From: Streptomyces aurantiogriseus
GTDB lineage: Bacteria; Actinomycetota; Actinomycetes; Streptomycetales; Streptomycetaceae
Direction: 5' to 3'
DNA length: 64,000 nucleotides
NCBI RefSeq assembly: GCF_014649375.1
Contig: NZ_BMSX01000001.1
Span: 620,001-684,000, forward strand
The notes under the pieces were generated by a model. The model did not search any database. It was given only the letters and a program-made list of their open reading frames with translations, and was not told the DNA's origin. Shown one piece after another: positions 1 to 6,913 of this stretch; position 1 is the first letter of the stretch, and every line of letters begins with the position of its first letter. The position numbers and the translations under genes were made by a program.

Positions 1-1016
1 GCGAGAGCCTCGTACCGGTCCTTCTCCCGCTCCCCCAGCGCGGCGTAGCGATCCTCGCCGGCGGCGAGCTCCTCCGCGTGCCGCTCGCGCAGCTCCTCCA
101 GTTCGGTGACGTGCTGCTGGCGCAGCGCGGTGAGATCGGAGGCGTGTTCCTCGGAGAGCCGCTCCAGTTCCTCCGCGTGCTTCTGCTCGAGGGTGCTCTT
201 CTCCTCGGCGAGGGCGTCGAAGGGCCGCCGGTCGGTGAAGGTCATGACGGCGCCGACGAGCTGGTCCCCGTCCCGCACGGGCGCGGTCGTCAGATCGACG
301 GAGACCTTGTCCCCGCTCTTCGACCACAGCACCTGCCCCCGCACCCGGTGCTTGCGCCCGGACCGCAGGGTGTCCGCGAGCGGCGACTCGTCGTACGGGA
401 AGGGGGCGCCGTCGGCACGCGAGTGCAGCACGAGCGTGTGCAGCTCCTTGCCGCCGAGATCACTGGCCCGGTAGCCCAGTATCTGAGCGGCGGCCGGATT
501 GACGAGCACGATCCGCCCGTCGGTGTCGGTTCCCACGACCCCCTCGGCCGCGGCCCGCAGAATCATCTCGGTCTGCCGCTGCGAACGCGCCAGCTCGGCC
601 TCGGTGTCGACGGTCCCCGACAGATCGCGTACGACGAGCATCAGCAGCTCGTCGTTGGCGTAGCCGTGGCTGTCGTAGGCCTGCTGGCCGTTCTCGAGAT
701 TCGCGCTGGTGACCTCGACGGGGAACTCGGACCCGTCCGTGCGCCGGGCGATCATCCGCGTCGGCTTGGTCCGCCCGCGCGGATCGATGTGGTCGGGCCG
801 TCGCATGGACCCGGGGATGAGCTTGGAGTCGAAGTGCGGGAGCAGATCCAGCAGCCCCCGCCCGACGAGCGCGGTCCCGGGCGCCTCGAAGGCTTCCAAC
901 GCGATCGTGTTCGCGTTGACGACGGTCCCATTGGCGTTGACCAGCACCAACGCGTCGGGAAGCGCGTCGAGTATGGCTGCGAGGCGAGCAGCGCCTCGGG
1001 ATGGCCTGCTGCTCAC
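1..1016 (-). CDS. PAS-domain sensor protein, N-terminal part (cut by window edge)
   Basis: About 338 residues are visible and the gene continues off the left edge. The GTG at 1016 is chosen because GGAGG lies nine bases upstream and the product begins directly with a PAS fold (ILDALPDALVLVNANG). A first PAS domain spans roughly residues 10-135 and a second roughly 145-255 (EGVVGTDTDGRIVLVNPAA), followed from about 265 by a long charged coiled coil rich in E, R, H and L. PAS-PAS-coiled-coil is the input half of many actinobacterial histidine kinases and phosphatases; the output domain is outside the window, so kinase, hybrid kinase or regulator cannot be decided. No membrane segment is visible, so it is probably cytoplasmic and may sense a bound cofactor or redox state (inference). 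Confidence 0.85.
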   Translation of the reverse strand, partial: MSSRPSRGAARLAAILDALPDALVLVNANGTVVNANTIALEAFEAPGTALVGRGLLDLLPHFDSKLIPGSMRRPDHIDPRGRTKPTRMIARRTDGSEFPVEVTSANLENGQQAYDSHGYANDELLMLVVRDLSGTVDTEAELARSQRQTEMILRAAAEGVVGTDTDGRIVLVNPAAAQILGYRASDLGGKELHTLVLHSRADGAPFPYDESPLADTLRSGRKHRVRGQVLWSKSGDKVSVDLTTAPVRDGDQLVGAVMTFTDRRPFDALAEEKSTLEQKHAEELERLSEEHASDLTALRQQHVTELEELRERHAEELAAGEDRYAALGEREKDRYEAL

Positions 1017-1573
1017 GAGTCGCTTCCTCCCTGTTACCGCACCTTGCCGACCGCTCGGGCCATCTTGCCAACCGGCCCGCAGCGTGTCACGCGAGGGAGT
1101 CTAAGGGCTGGGGCAGCGCTCGCGGCGCCGGATGAGAGGGAGCTCGCACGACGAAGTGACACAGAACGTGTGACCGCCTGCTGAGGCTTCGCGGGACCTT
1201 CGCGCCACGTTTACGGGACGGGTGCTTTTGCCAGGGCGAACGGAACCCGGGCAACCGCCCTCGCTCTCGCCCTTGCCGCCGCCGCGACCGTACGCCACGT
1301 CGACCGCCGGCCCCGACACGTCCGGGTGACTCCCACACCCCGCCGGATGGCGGCACACCTCGAACGTCCCGTCGGCCCCTTCCCCCTCCTCCCCCTCCTC
1401 CCCCTCCTCCCCCTCCTCCTCCGCCTCCGCGAACGACGCGCCCGTCCGGTCGACCCACAAGGCCTTTGCCCTGCGACCCGCCTGCCTAGTACCGTGGAGG
1501 CCGATTGGTGACAGCGCGCTCGACTGTGTCATCATCTGCACGCACCACTCGCACACACGCGAGCGGCTGTGCT
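1017..1573. other. Intergenic region between the PAS sensor gene and tRNA-Ser
   Basis: This 557-base stretch should hold the promoters of the leftward sensor gene and of the rightward tRNA-Ser. Its main visible structure is a pyrimidine-rich direct repeat (listed separately). A minus-strand reading frame at 1101-1556 encodes a 151-residue product with an acidic EEGEEG run, but this arises from the repeat, there is no good ribosome site, and I recognise no family, so I do not call it a gene. Confidence 0.5.
1382..1417. repeat. 9-bp pyrimidine direct repeat, four copies
   Basis: Four perfect head-to-tail copies of CCCCCTCCT lie inside a longer pyrimidine-only run from about 1376 to 1423. On the minus strand this is an almost pure G/A tract. 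Such mirror-like homopurine runs can form triplex or slipped structures and vary in copy number. Confidence 0.9.
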
Positions 1574-1664
1574 GGAGGCGTCGCCTAGTCCGGTCTATGG
1601 CGCCGCACTGCTAATGCGGTTTGGGCCTTAAAGCCCATCGAGGGTTCAAATCCCTCCGCCTCCG
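1574..1664 (+). tRNA. tRNA-Ser(GCT)
   Basis: Class II tRNA with a 7-bp acceptor stem (GGAGGCG / CGCCTCC), anticodon stem CCGCA/TGCGG with loop CTGCTAA giving anticodon GCT at 1610-1612, a long variable arm typical of serine tRNA, and a T arm GAGGG-TTCAAAT-CCCTC. The discriminator base is G and CCA is not encoded. Confidence 0.97.
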
Positions 1665-1672
1665 CCCCACCT

Positions 1673-1701
1673 GAAGCCCCGGTCCCCGTGACCGGGGCTT
1701 C
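1673..1701 (+). terminator. Hairpin terminator after tRNA-Ser
   Basis: A perfect 12-bp stem GAAGCCCCGGTC / GACCGGGGCTTC with a 5-base loop starts nine bases after the tRNA. It lacks a long T run, as is common for Streptomyces terminators. Confidence 0.85.
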
Positions 1702-1781
1702 GTCGTTGTTCCCGCCCGATGCCGCGGAGCCCCCGTTCTGGGCGTTTTCGCAGGTCACAAGGGGTGTGCGAATCGGATTTC

Positions 1782-1802
1782 ACATGACGGCGGCAGTCAT
1801 GT
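1782..1802. promoter_or_regulatory. Perfect inverted repeat upstream of tRNA-Arg
   Basis: ACATGAC and GTCATGT are separated by seven bases, about 70 bases before tRNA-Arg. The symmetry suggests a dimeric protein site or a promoter-associated element; no regulator can be named from the sequence. Confidence 0.35.
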
Positions 1803-1873
1803 AATGTTCTTCCTGTCGCCGCGAGCGGGCCGGAAGGGCCGGGAGCGGAGGACAAAAAACAGAAGAAAGACAA

Positions 1874-1946
1874 GCACTCGTAGCTTAACGGATAGAGCAT
1901 CTGACTACGGATCAGAAGGTTGCAGGTTCGAATCCTGCCGAGTGCA
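1874..1946 (+). tRNA. tRNA-Arg(ACG)
   Basis: The acceptor stem GCACTCG / CGAGTGC, anticodon stem TCTGA/TCAGA with loop CTACGGA (anticodon ACG) and T arm GCAGG-TTCGAAT-CCTGC fold as a normal class I tRNA of 73 bases with discriminator A. The A34 of this anticodon is the known substrate of TadA, whose gene lies in this window at 24530-25039, so the two are functionally linked (established knowledge). Confidence 0.97.
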
Positions 1947-1951
1947 CACAG

Positions 1952-1985
1952 GTGAGAGGCCCCGGAGAGATCCGGGGCCTCTCAC
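1952..1985 (+). terminator. Hairpin terminator after tRNA-Arg
   Basis: A perfect 15-bp stem GTGAGAGGCCCCGGA / TCCGGGGCCTCTCAC with a GAGA loop begins six bases after the tRNA and is followed by GTTT. Confidence 0.88.
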
Positions 1986-2076
1986 GTTTCCGGAGCGTGC
2001 AGCAGCGAGGTACGGCACTTACTCCGGGAGAGCCCGCCGCGCGCAAGCCCGAGGTGGATCCCCGTGTCGGGATCGG

Positions 2077-2961
2077 TCAGTCGTCACCGGGTTCGGAGAA
2101 CTCTTCGATCAGCACGGGGTACTGCTCTCCACCGTGTCCCGCGGCGATCGAGCGGTCGGCCATCGCCTTGATCAACTTCGGCAGTTCGGCGTTGACGCCC
2201 GCCGCCTCACTCTCCTCGATCAGGTGTGCCATCGCCCGCGCGTCGGTCTCCAGAGCCGACGCCTCGGCCGGGAAGGAGCCGCTGTCGATCTGCTGGGCAT
2301 ACCCAGGCAGCCATTCGGCCACCCCGGTAGCGATCTGCTGCGCGAACGGCGCATACGTTGCGGCATCGACACCGGCCGTCCTGAGCAGTGCAGTGCCCTG
2401 GAGCCAGGCGTTCAGGACGCTCCACATCATGGCGAGGCCGGCCATGTCGTACAGGGACGCCAGCCCATGGTCCGCACCGAGGTAGGTGACGGTGCCGAGC
2501 GCGTCGAGTGTTGACCGGTGTGCCTCGAAGTCCGACTGCGGCCCGCTGTGCAGAATCACCGCCTCGGCGGTCCCGATCATCGAAGGGACGGCCATGATGG
2601 CGCCGTCCAGGTAATGGGCGCCTCGCTGCTCGGCCCATTGGGCGGCTTCCCGGGCCTGGGCCGAGTTGCCCGAGGTCAGGTTGAGCAACGTCGTGCCGTC
2701 CAGCTCGATGCCGCTCGAGCTGAGCAACTCGTGCACGGCCTTGTAGTCGGTGACGCAGATGATCGTCAGGGAACCTGCCGTCAGCGCGTCGCCGACCGTT
2801 GGTGCCAACCGTGCTCCCTCGGCCACCAACCGGTCGGCCTTGGAGGTCGTACGGTTCCACACGGTTGTGGGATGCCCGACTTTCAGGAACGCGCCGGCGA
2901 GTGCCTGGCCCATCAGTCCGAGTCCAATGATCGTCACCGGTGTATCGGCTCTGTTGTTCAT
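2077..2961 (-). CDS. NAD(P)-dependent imine reductase / 3-hydroxyisobutyrate-dehydrogenase-like oxidoreductase
   Basis: 294 residues. The N-terminus has a Rossmann nucleotide-binding motif (VTIIGLGLMGQALAGAF, residues about 8-24) followed by VWNRT, where N-R-T indicates NADPH preference. The helical C-terminal half, with LYDMAGLAMMW, resembles dimeric imine reductases of the 6-phosphogluconate/beta-hydroxyacid dehydrogenase superfamily. The ATG at 2961 is chosen because the next upstream in-frame start lies inside the divergent regulator's promoter. There is no Shine-Dalgarno sequence and the predicted transcription start falls on the ATG, so the mRNA is probably leaderless. The divergent neighbour is a MerR regulator, which very likely controls this gene. 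The natural substrate cannot be told from sequence. Confidence 0.85.
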   Translation of the reverse strand: MNNRADTPVTIIGLGLMGQALAGAFLKVGHPTTVWNRTTSKADRLVAEGARLAPTVGDALTAGSLTIICVTDYKAVHELLSSSGIELDGTTLLNLTSGNSAQAREAAQWAEQRGAHYLDGAIMAVPSMIGTAEAVILHSGPQSDFEAHRSTLDALGTVTYLGADHGLASLYDMAGLAMMWSVLNAWLQGTALLRTAGVDAATYAPFAQQIATGVAEWLPGYAQQIDSGSFPAEASALETDARAMAHLIEESEAAGVNAELPKLIKAMADRSIAAGHGGEQYPVLIEEFSEPGDD

Positions 2962-2968
2962 GGCAGCA

Positions 2969-2999
2969 TCGTCAACGTTGATACCGGTGTGAAGGTCAA
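2969..2999 (-). promoter_or_regulatory. MerR-type promoter with central dyad
   Basis: On the minus strand a -35 TTGACC (2994-2999) and a -10-like TGACGA (2969-2974) are separated by 19 bases, the lengthened spacer typical of MerR-activated promoters. The spacer contains the near-palindrome TTCACACCGGTATCAA. The start of transcription would fall at about 2961-2962, the ATG of the oxidoreductase gene. Confidence 0.65.
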
Positions 3000-3010
3000 G
3001 TGAGGTGACG

Positions 3011-3418
3011 ATGCGGATCGGGGAACTGAGTCGTCGGACGGGTGTCAACGCCCATCAGTTGCGCTACTACGAGGCCCAGGGCCTGCTGGAGGCAGACCGC
3101 GGTGCGAACGGTTACCGCGAGTACCACGAAAACGCCGTGCTGCGGGTGAGGCAGATCCGGCATCTGTTGGGTGCCGGTCTGTCCTCCGAGGACATCGCGT
3201 ACCTGCTGCCCTGTGCGGTCGGAGAGGCCCCGGAGCTGCTCGGGTGTCCCGAGCTGCTGGCCGCCATGCGGTCACGGATGCAGCGACTGGACGAGCAGAT
3301 GGACAGGATCGCTCAATCCCGCAGCGCTCTCGCCGCCTACATCGATGCGGCCGAGCGAACGGGCAACGAGAGCTATCCACCTTTTTGCGAGGCCGATCTG
3401 GAGCCCCTTCCCGCCTGA
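3011..3418 (+). CDS. MerR-family transcriptional regulator
   Basis: 135 residues. MRIGELSRRTGVNAHQLRYY at the very N-terminus is the classic MerR helix-turn-helix, followed by the wing (GYREY) and a long dimerisation helix ending near residue 115. I prefer the ATG at 3011 over the GTG at 3005 because GAGG lies five bases upstream and the protein then starts exactly at the family N-terminus. The C-terminal part has only isolated cysteines (in LLPCAVGEA, LGCPEL and FCEADLE), so metal sensing is not clear and a small organic ligand is equally likely. It is divergent from the imine-reductase-like gene, and the shared 49-base region carries a 19-bp-spacer promoter with a dyad, so it should activate that gene by promoter untwisting (family knowledge). 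Confidence 0.92.
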   Translation: MRIGELSRRTGVNAHQLRYYEAQGLLEADRGANGYREYHENAVLRVRQIRHLLGAGLSSEDIAYLLPCAVGEAPELLGCPELLAAMRSRMQRLDEQMDRIAQSRSALAAYIDAAERTGNESYPPFCEADLEPLPA

Positions 3419-3476
3419 GCAGCCGGGTGGACCTCTCGGCGTCAGGGCGACCGCCTCCGCTGCCTGACGTCAGCTG

Positions 3477-4007
3477 CTACCAGCCGAACTCCGGCGGACC
3501 GACGACCTCGGCGCCCACCTGTCTCGCCAGCCATGCCGCCCGCTCGTCGTGTCCGGGGCGGGCGTGGACGAAGACCGTGTGGTCGGGCGTCCACTCCTCG
3601 CAGTGGATGTCGTGGCTGTGGCACGCGATCTCCAGCTCGGCGTACTTGTACTCCTCGTACTCCAGGCCGAGTTCGGGCACGGGCGGCCACTTCAGGTCGT
3701 GCCAGAGGATGTGGCAGCTGGTGATGTCCGCCCAGGCCCGCAGGTTCTCGCGAGACCGCTCGGAGTCGTCGGCGGCCAGATCCAGGCTGGCCGGGAGGGT
3801 GGCTCCGTCCCGGCCGTACGGCGTGACCGAAGCCGTGGGGTGAGTCTCCGTCAGGCGGCGCAGCTCGTCGTCGGTGTTGGCCCAGGCGTTCAGGTAGCAG
3901 GCGTCCGGCCGATACCAGGACGCGATCTTCAGCAGGGCGGTCGCGAGGTTCCAGGCCTCGTTCAGGTCCGTGGTGTGCAGGACGGGCCACGCACGTGTGT
4001 TCCCCAT
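3477..4007 (-). CDS. Uncharacterised protein
   Basis: 176 residues from the ATG at 4007 (MGNTRAWPVL); an ATG nine bases further upstream at 4016 is also possible, and CAGG is positioned better for the internal one. The product is acidic, with many Trp, His and Tyr residues (HILWHDLKWPP, CHSHDIHCEEW) and no signal peptide or membrane segment, so it is probably a soluble cytoplasmic protein. I recognise no family. It is convergent with the MerR gene, and the MarR gene upstream on the same strand is only 41 bases away, so both may be on one transcript. Confidence 0.7.
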   Translation of the reverse strand: MGNTRAWPVLHTTDLNEAWNLATALLKIASWYRPDACYLNAWANTDDELRRLTETHPTASVTPYGRDGATLPASLDLAADDSERSRENLRAWADITSCHILWHDLKWPPVPELGLEYEEYKYAELEIACHSHDIHCEEWTPDHTVFVHARPGHDERAAWLARQVGAEVVGPPEFGW

Positions 4008-4047
4008 GGGCGGCATCCTGACAGGGGGAGGCGTGCGCCGCTCGGCT

Positions 4048-4539
4048 TTAATCGCTCGTCTCGTCCTGGCCGCGGAGTTCCTCGCGGTAGGCGTTCGCCA
4101 GTGCCGTCGCGCGGGTGAACCAGTCCGTGAGGACGGCGATCTCGTCGGGGGAGTAGTCGGCGAAGAGGGTGTTGAGACGGCCGTAGTACGGCTCGTAGAG
4201 GGCGTACGCGCGGGCCACGGCGTCGGGTTGCGCGGCCACGCGGACTCGGCGGCGGTCCTGGGGGTCGGGGCGGCGGGTGACGTAGCCGGCGCGTTCGAGG
4301 CGGTTGAGGATGCCGGTCACCGCGCCCGTCGTGACGTGGACGCGGGTGGCGAGGTCGCCCGCGGTGAGGAGGTTCTCGCCGGCCTGGAGGACGTAGGCGA
4401 AGCAGGTGAGGTCGGTGACGTTCAGGCCCAGGCGCTGGGCCATCTCCTGCTGGCCGACGAGATGGGCCGCGATGAGGTCGTCCATCGCCGAGAGCGCTTG
4501 GGCGGGGGTGGCGGCGGGACGGGGTGGCTGGGCTGTCAT
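4048..4539 (-). CDS. MarR-family transcriptional regulator
   Basis: 163 residues with the MarR winged helix-turn-helix: recognition region GDLATRVHVTTGAVTGILNRLERAGYVTRR at about residues 72-101 (quoted in part: VTTGAVTGILNRLE), then the wing DPQDRRRVRV, flanked by long dimerisation helices. It is divergent from a small membrane-protein gene at 4655. The region between them carries a perfect 7+7 inverted repeat that overlaps the likely promoters, so autoregulation together with control of the divergent gene is the simplest reading. The ligand is unknown. Confidence 0.92.
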   Translation of the reverse strand: MTAQPPRPAATPAQALSAMDDLIAAHLVGQQEMAQRLGLNVTDLTCFAYVLQAGENLLTAGDLATRVHVTTGAVTGILNRLERAGYVTRRPDPQDRRRVRVAAQPDAVARAYALYEPYYGRLNTLFADYSPDEIAVLTDWFTRATALANAYREELRGQDETSD

Positions 4540-4601
4540 CGCGGGGGCTGCTCCCTCTCCGTTCGGTTCGTGCTGGGTCCCTTGTTATCTGCTTTCCATT
4601 T

Positions 4602-4618
4602 CTCTTACCTTGTAAGAG
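4602..4618. promoter_or_regulatory. Probable MarR operator
   Basis: CTCTTAC-CTT-GTAAGAG is a perfect 17-base inverted repeat midway between the MarR gene and the divergent membrane-protein gene. A weaker related element, ATCTCTTAGAT, follows at about 4632. Size and placement fit a MarR dimer site. Confidence 0.6.
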
Positions 4619-4654
4619 GTTCATCTCATCAATCTCTTAGATAGTGAGGGTTTA

Positions 4655-5074
4655 ATGTCTCTGTACGACGAAGGGCATACGGTCGCCGGCTGGACCGGCG
4701 TCGCCATCGTGACCGTCGGGGGCTCCGTGGCGGGGGTGGGCGTGTGTGCCGGCTCCGGGGTGCTCGTGGCGGTGGGGCTGGTGATCGTGGGCGTGAGCGC
4801 GCTGGTCACCTGGGCGCTGCACCTGGCCGGGTGGGGCAAGCCGCCCGGGGTGCGGCCGCGGGCGGAATGGAGCATGCGGGTGCGGGACGTGCACGCGCGG
4901 AGCGGGCATCCGGGGTGTCTGGGGTGCCGGCTCGCGGGGCGGGGGCGGCGGAGCGAGGGGGCGTTGTCAGTGGTGGGGTCTAGCGTTGTGGGTGATGGCA
5001 CAGGCGTGGAAGTGCGCGGGGCTGCGGTGGTCGGAGCGGGGACCCGTGCTGATGTGGGACGGGGGGCGTCGTAG
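4655..5074 (+). CDS. Small membrane protein of the HGxxPAAW type
   Basis: 139 residues from an ATG preceded by GAGGG. The N-terminus (EGHTVAGWTGVAI) resembles the conserved HGxxPAAWT segment of small Streptomyces membrane proteins, one of which sits in trp operons; here the PAA is VAG, so the match is imperfect. Two hydrophobic segments follow at about residues 12-32 and 35-58, then a cysteine pair GCLGC. The last 30 residues are low complexity and overlap the next gene by 80 bases, which suggests the true functional part ends near residue 105. Expression is probably controlled by the divergent MarR regulator. Confidence 0.65.
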   Translation: MSLYDEGHTVAGWTGVAIVTVGGSVAGVGVCAGSGVLVAVGLVIVGVSALVTWALHLAGWGKPPGVRPRAEWSMRVRDVHARSGHPGCLGCRLAGRGRRSEGALSVVGSSVVGDGTGVEVRGAAVVGAGTRADVGRGAS

Positions 5075-5867
5075 CCCGCTGTCATGGGGTAAGCGGGTGG
5101 CCTTCGGGGTCACGGAAGGGGGAGTGCGCGGGTGTGCGGGGGCTAGGGGGAATCCGTGTCCGGTGCGGGCGGTCGTGCCGGGGAGGAGTACGGGCGCTCG
5201 GTGCGAGGAGTGTGCGCGGCTGGACCGGGCGCACTCCGTCGCCGCCGACGGGATCGCCGACGATCCGCGGCCGTACCGCGTCTACCTGGCGTGGTTCGGG
5301 CCGGGGCTGGTCAAGGTCGGGATCACGGCGGTCGAGCGGGGGTCGGCGCGGCTGCTGGAGCAGGGAGCCGTCTGCTTCAGTCTGCTCGGCACCGGCCCGC
5401 TGATGGCCGCTCGGCGGACCGAGGAGCTGTTGCGGGCCGCCCTGCGCGTGCCCGACCGGATTCCGTACGCCGAGAAGCGGGCCGTGCGGGCGGAGTTGCC
5501 CGGTGAGGAGAAGGAACGCGCCCTGGAGATAGCGGAGTTGCACGCGCGGGCCCTCGAGCTGGGCGGCTGGCCGGAGTCGCTCGCGCGGGAGCCTTTCCAC
5601 GCCGTCGACCATGTCCGGGTGTTCGGACTCGACGGGGCGCCGGCCGCTGTCGGGGAGGTGAGTGAGCTCGTCGCCGGGGGTGCGGTGAGCGGAGAGCTGG
5701 TGGCGGCCGCCGGGCCCGATCTGCATCTGGCGACCGAGCAGGGAGTCGTCGTACTGGACACGCGGCTGATGAGGGGGTGGGAGCTGGTTCCGGCGGAGGG
5801 GAGAGGTGAAGCTGGCTTGCCGCTGCGGGAGTTCAGGGACCGGCGGGTGCAGGACGGGTTGTTCTGA
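4995..5867 (+). CDS. DUF2797-like protein with cysteine-rich N-terminus
   Basis: 290 residues from the ATG at 4995; a TTG at 4986 is less likely. The N-terminal third has paired cysteines (CAG...CPV... then CEEC) that could bind zinc, followed by the conserved core VYLAWFGPGLVKVGIT and a helix-rich segment (ARRTEELLRAAL). That core resembles DUF2797, a family found in many actinobacteria with unknown function; the pattern recalls a nuclease-like strand pair, but no catalytic set can be assigned. It overlaps the upstream membrane-protein gene by 80 bases in another frame, so the two may be translationally linked or the upstream stop may be too far downstream. Confidence 0.75.
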   Translation: MAQAWKCAGLRWSERGPVLMWDGGRRSPLSWGKRVAFGVTEGGVRGCAGARGNPCPVRAVVPGRSTGARCEECARLDRAHSVAADGIADDPRPYRVYLAWFGPGLVKVGITAVERGSARLLEQGAVCFSLLGTGPLMAARRTEELLRAALRVPDRIPYAEKRAVRAELPGEEKERALEIAELHARALELGGWPESLAREPFHAVDHVRVFGLDGAPAAVGEVSELVAGGAVSGELVAAAGPDLHLATEQGVVVLDTRLMRGWELVPAEGRGEAGLPLREFRDRRVQDGLF

Positions 5868-6160
5868 GAGGGCCGGGGGGCGCGTTCCACCGACGGGTCG
5901 GGTGAACAGACGGATCCCGTACGGGCGGGCACAGTGGTACCAGCGATACTCCCTGCACATTGCCAAGGTGGAGCACAGCCACGGGTTCGAGCGGGAGGTC
6001 CCCGGCGAGGACGGCGCGCAGGCCGGTCCCCAGGGATGAGGGCGCGATGAGGGGCCGATCAGCGTCGGGTCAGGGCTTGCCAGGCCATGCCTGAGAGACA
6101 CCTGTGAGTTTCTCAGGGAAATCACAGGTTGCCGAAAGAGTGCTCTCAGAGGACACCGAC
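5868..6160. other. Intergenic region before the two-component operon
   Basis: No gene is supported in this 293-base stretch. It must contain the promoter for the response regulator operon and includes one clear inverted repeat (6101-6128). There is no obvious terminator hairpin after the DUF2797-like gene. Confidence 0.5.
6101..6128. promoter_or_regulatory. Inverted repeat upstream of response regulator gene
   Basis: CCTGTGA and TCACAGG form a perfect 7+7 repeat with 14 bases between, ending 32 bases before the ATG at 6161. It could be the site for the response regulator itself or part of the promoter region. Confidence 0.4.
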
Positions 6161-6913
6161 ATGGTGTCTTCCATGACCACGACCTCGCCCCAGGGGCGCA
6201 CCGAACTGCTGAGGCCGGACGGGAGCCCCGTCCGAGTGCTTGTGGTGGACGACGAGATGTCGATCACCGAACTGCTGTCCATGGCCCTCCGCTACGAGGG
6301 CTGGCAGATCCGCAGCGCGGGGGACGGCACGGGTGCCATCCAGACCGCGCGGGAGTTCCGGCCCGACGCCGTCGTACTGGACATGATGCTGCCGGACATG
6401 GACGGACTGACCGTCCTGGGGCGGCTGCGGCGGGAGCTGCCGGACGTCCCGGTGCTGTTCCTGACGGCCAAGGACGCGGTGGAGGACCGGATCGCGGGCC
6501 TGACCGCCGGTGGTGACGACTACGTCACCAAGCCGTTCAGCCTGGAAGAGGTCGTCGCCCGGCTGCGGGGGCTCATCCGGCGCTCCGGTGCCGCCGACCG
6601 GCGCTCCGACTCCGTGCTCGTCGTCGGAGACCTCACCCTCGACGAGGACAGCCACGAGGTCTCCCGCGCGGGCGAGAACATCCACCTCACCGCCACCGAG
6701 TTCGAGCTGCTGCGCTTCCTGATGCGCAACCCGCGGCGCGTGCTCAGCAAGGCCCAGATCCTCGACCGTGTGTGGTCGTACGACTTCGGTGGACAGGCCA
6801 ATGTGGTCGAGCTCTACATCTCGTATCTGCGCCGCAAGATCGACGCGGGGCGGGAGCCGATGATCCACACCCGGCGTGGCGCCGGCTACCTGATCAAGCC
6901 CGCCGCGTCATGA
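6161..6913 (+). CDS. OmpR/PhoB-family response regulator
   Basis: 250 residues. The receiver domain has acidic pair D30-D31, phospho-acceptor D74 (AVVLDMMLPD), T102 and K124 (YVTKPF); the C-terminal winged helix (about 155-248) contains LTATEFELLRFL and the recognition segment VVELYISYLRRKID. The ATG at 6161 is chosen over a GTG at 6104 because AGAGGA lies seven bases upstream and the inverted repeat at 6101-6128 would otherwise be coding. The sensor kinase gene starts inside the stop codon (ATGA overlap), followed by two glycosyltransferase genes, so the regulator probably controls or is co-expressed with a cell-envelope glycosylation operon. Confidence 0.95.
   Translation: MVSSMTTTSPQGRTELLRPDGSPVRVLVVDDEMSITELLSMALRYEGWQIRSAGDGTGAIQTAREFRPDAVVLDMMLPDMDGLTVLGRLRRELPDVPVLFLTAKDAVEDRIAGLTAGGDDYVTKPFSLEEVVARLRGLIRRSGAADRRSDSVLVVGDLTLDEDSHEVSRAGENIHLTATEFELLRFLMRNPRRVLSKAQILDRVWSYDFGGQANVVELYISYLRRKIDAGREPMIHTRRGAGYLIKPAAS

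Noticed and set aside
460..1104. Several long open frames opposite the PAS sensor gene
   Set aside because: They are antisense frames of a real gene, have the wrong codon-position GC pattern and encode low-complexity R/G/P-rich sequence.
1101..1556. Minus-strand open frame of 151 codons before tRNA-Ser
   Set aside because: Its acidic core is the translation of a simple repeat, there is no good ribosome site and no family resemblance.
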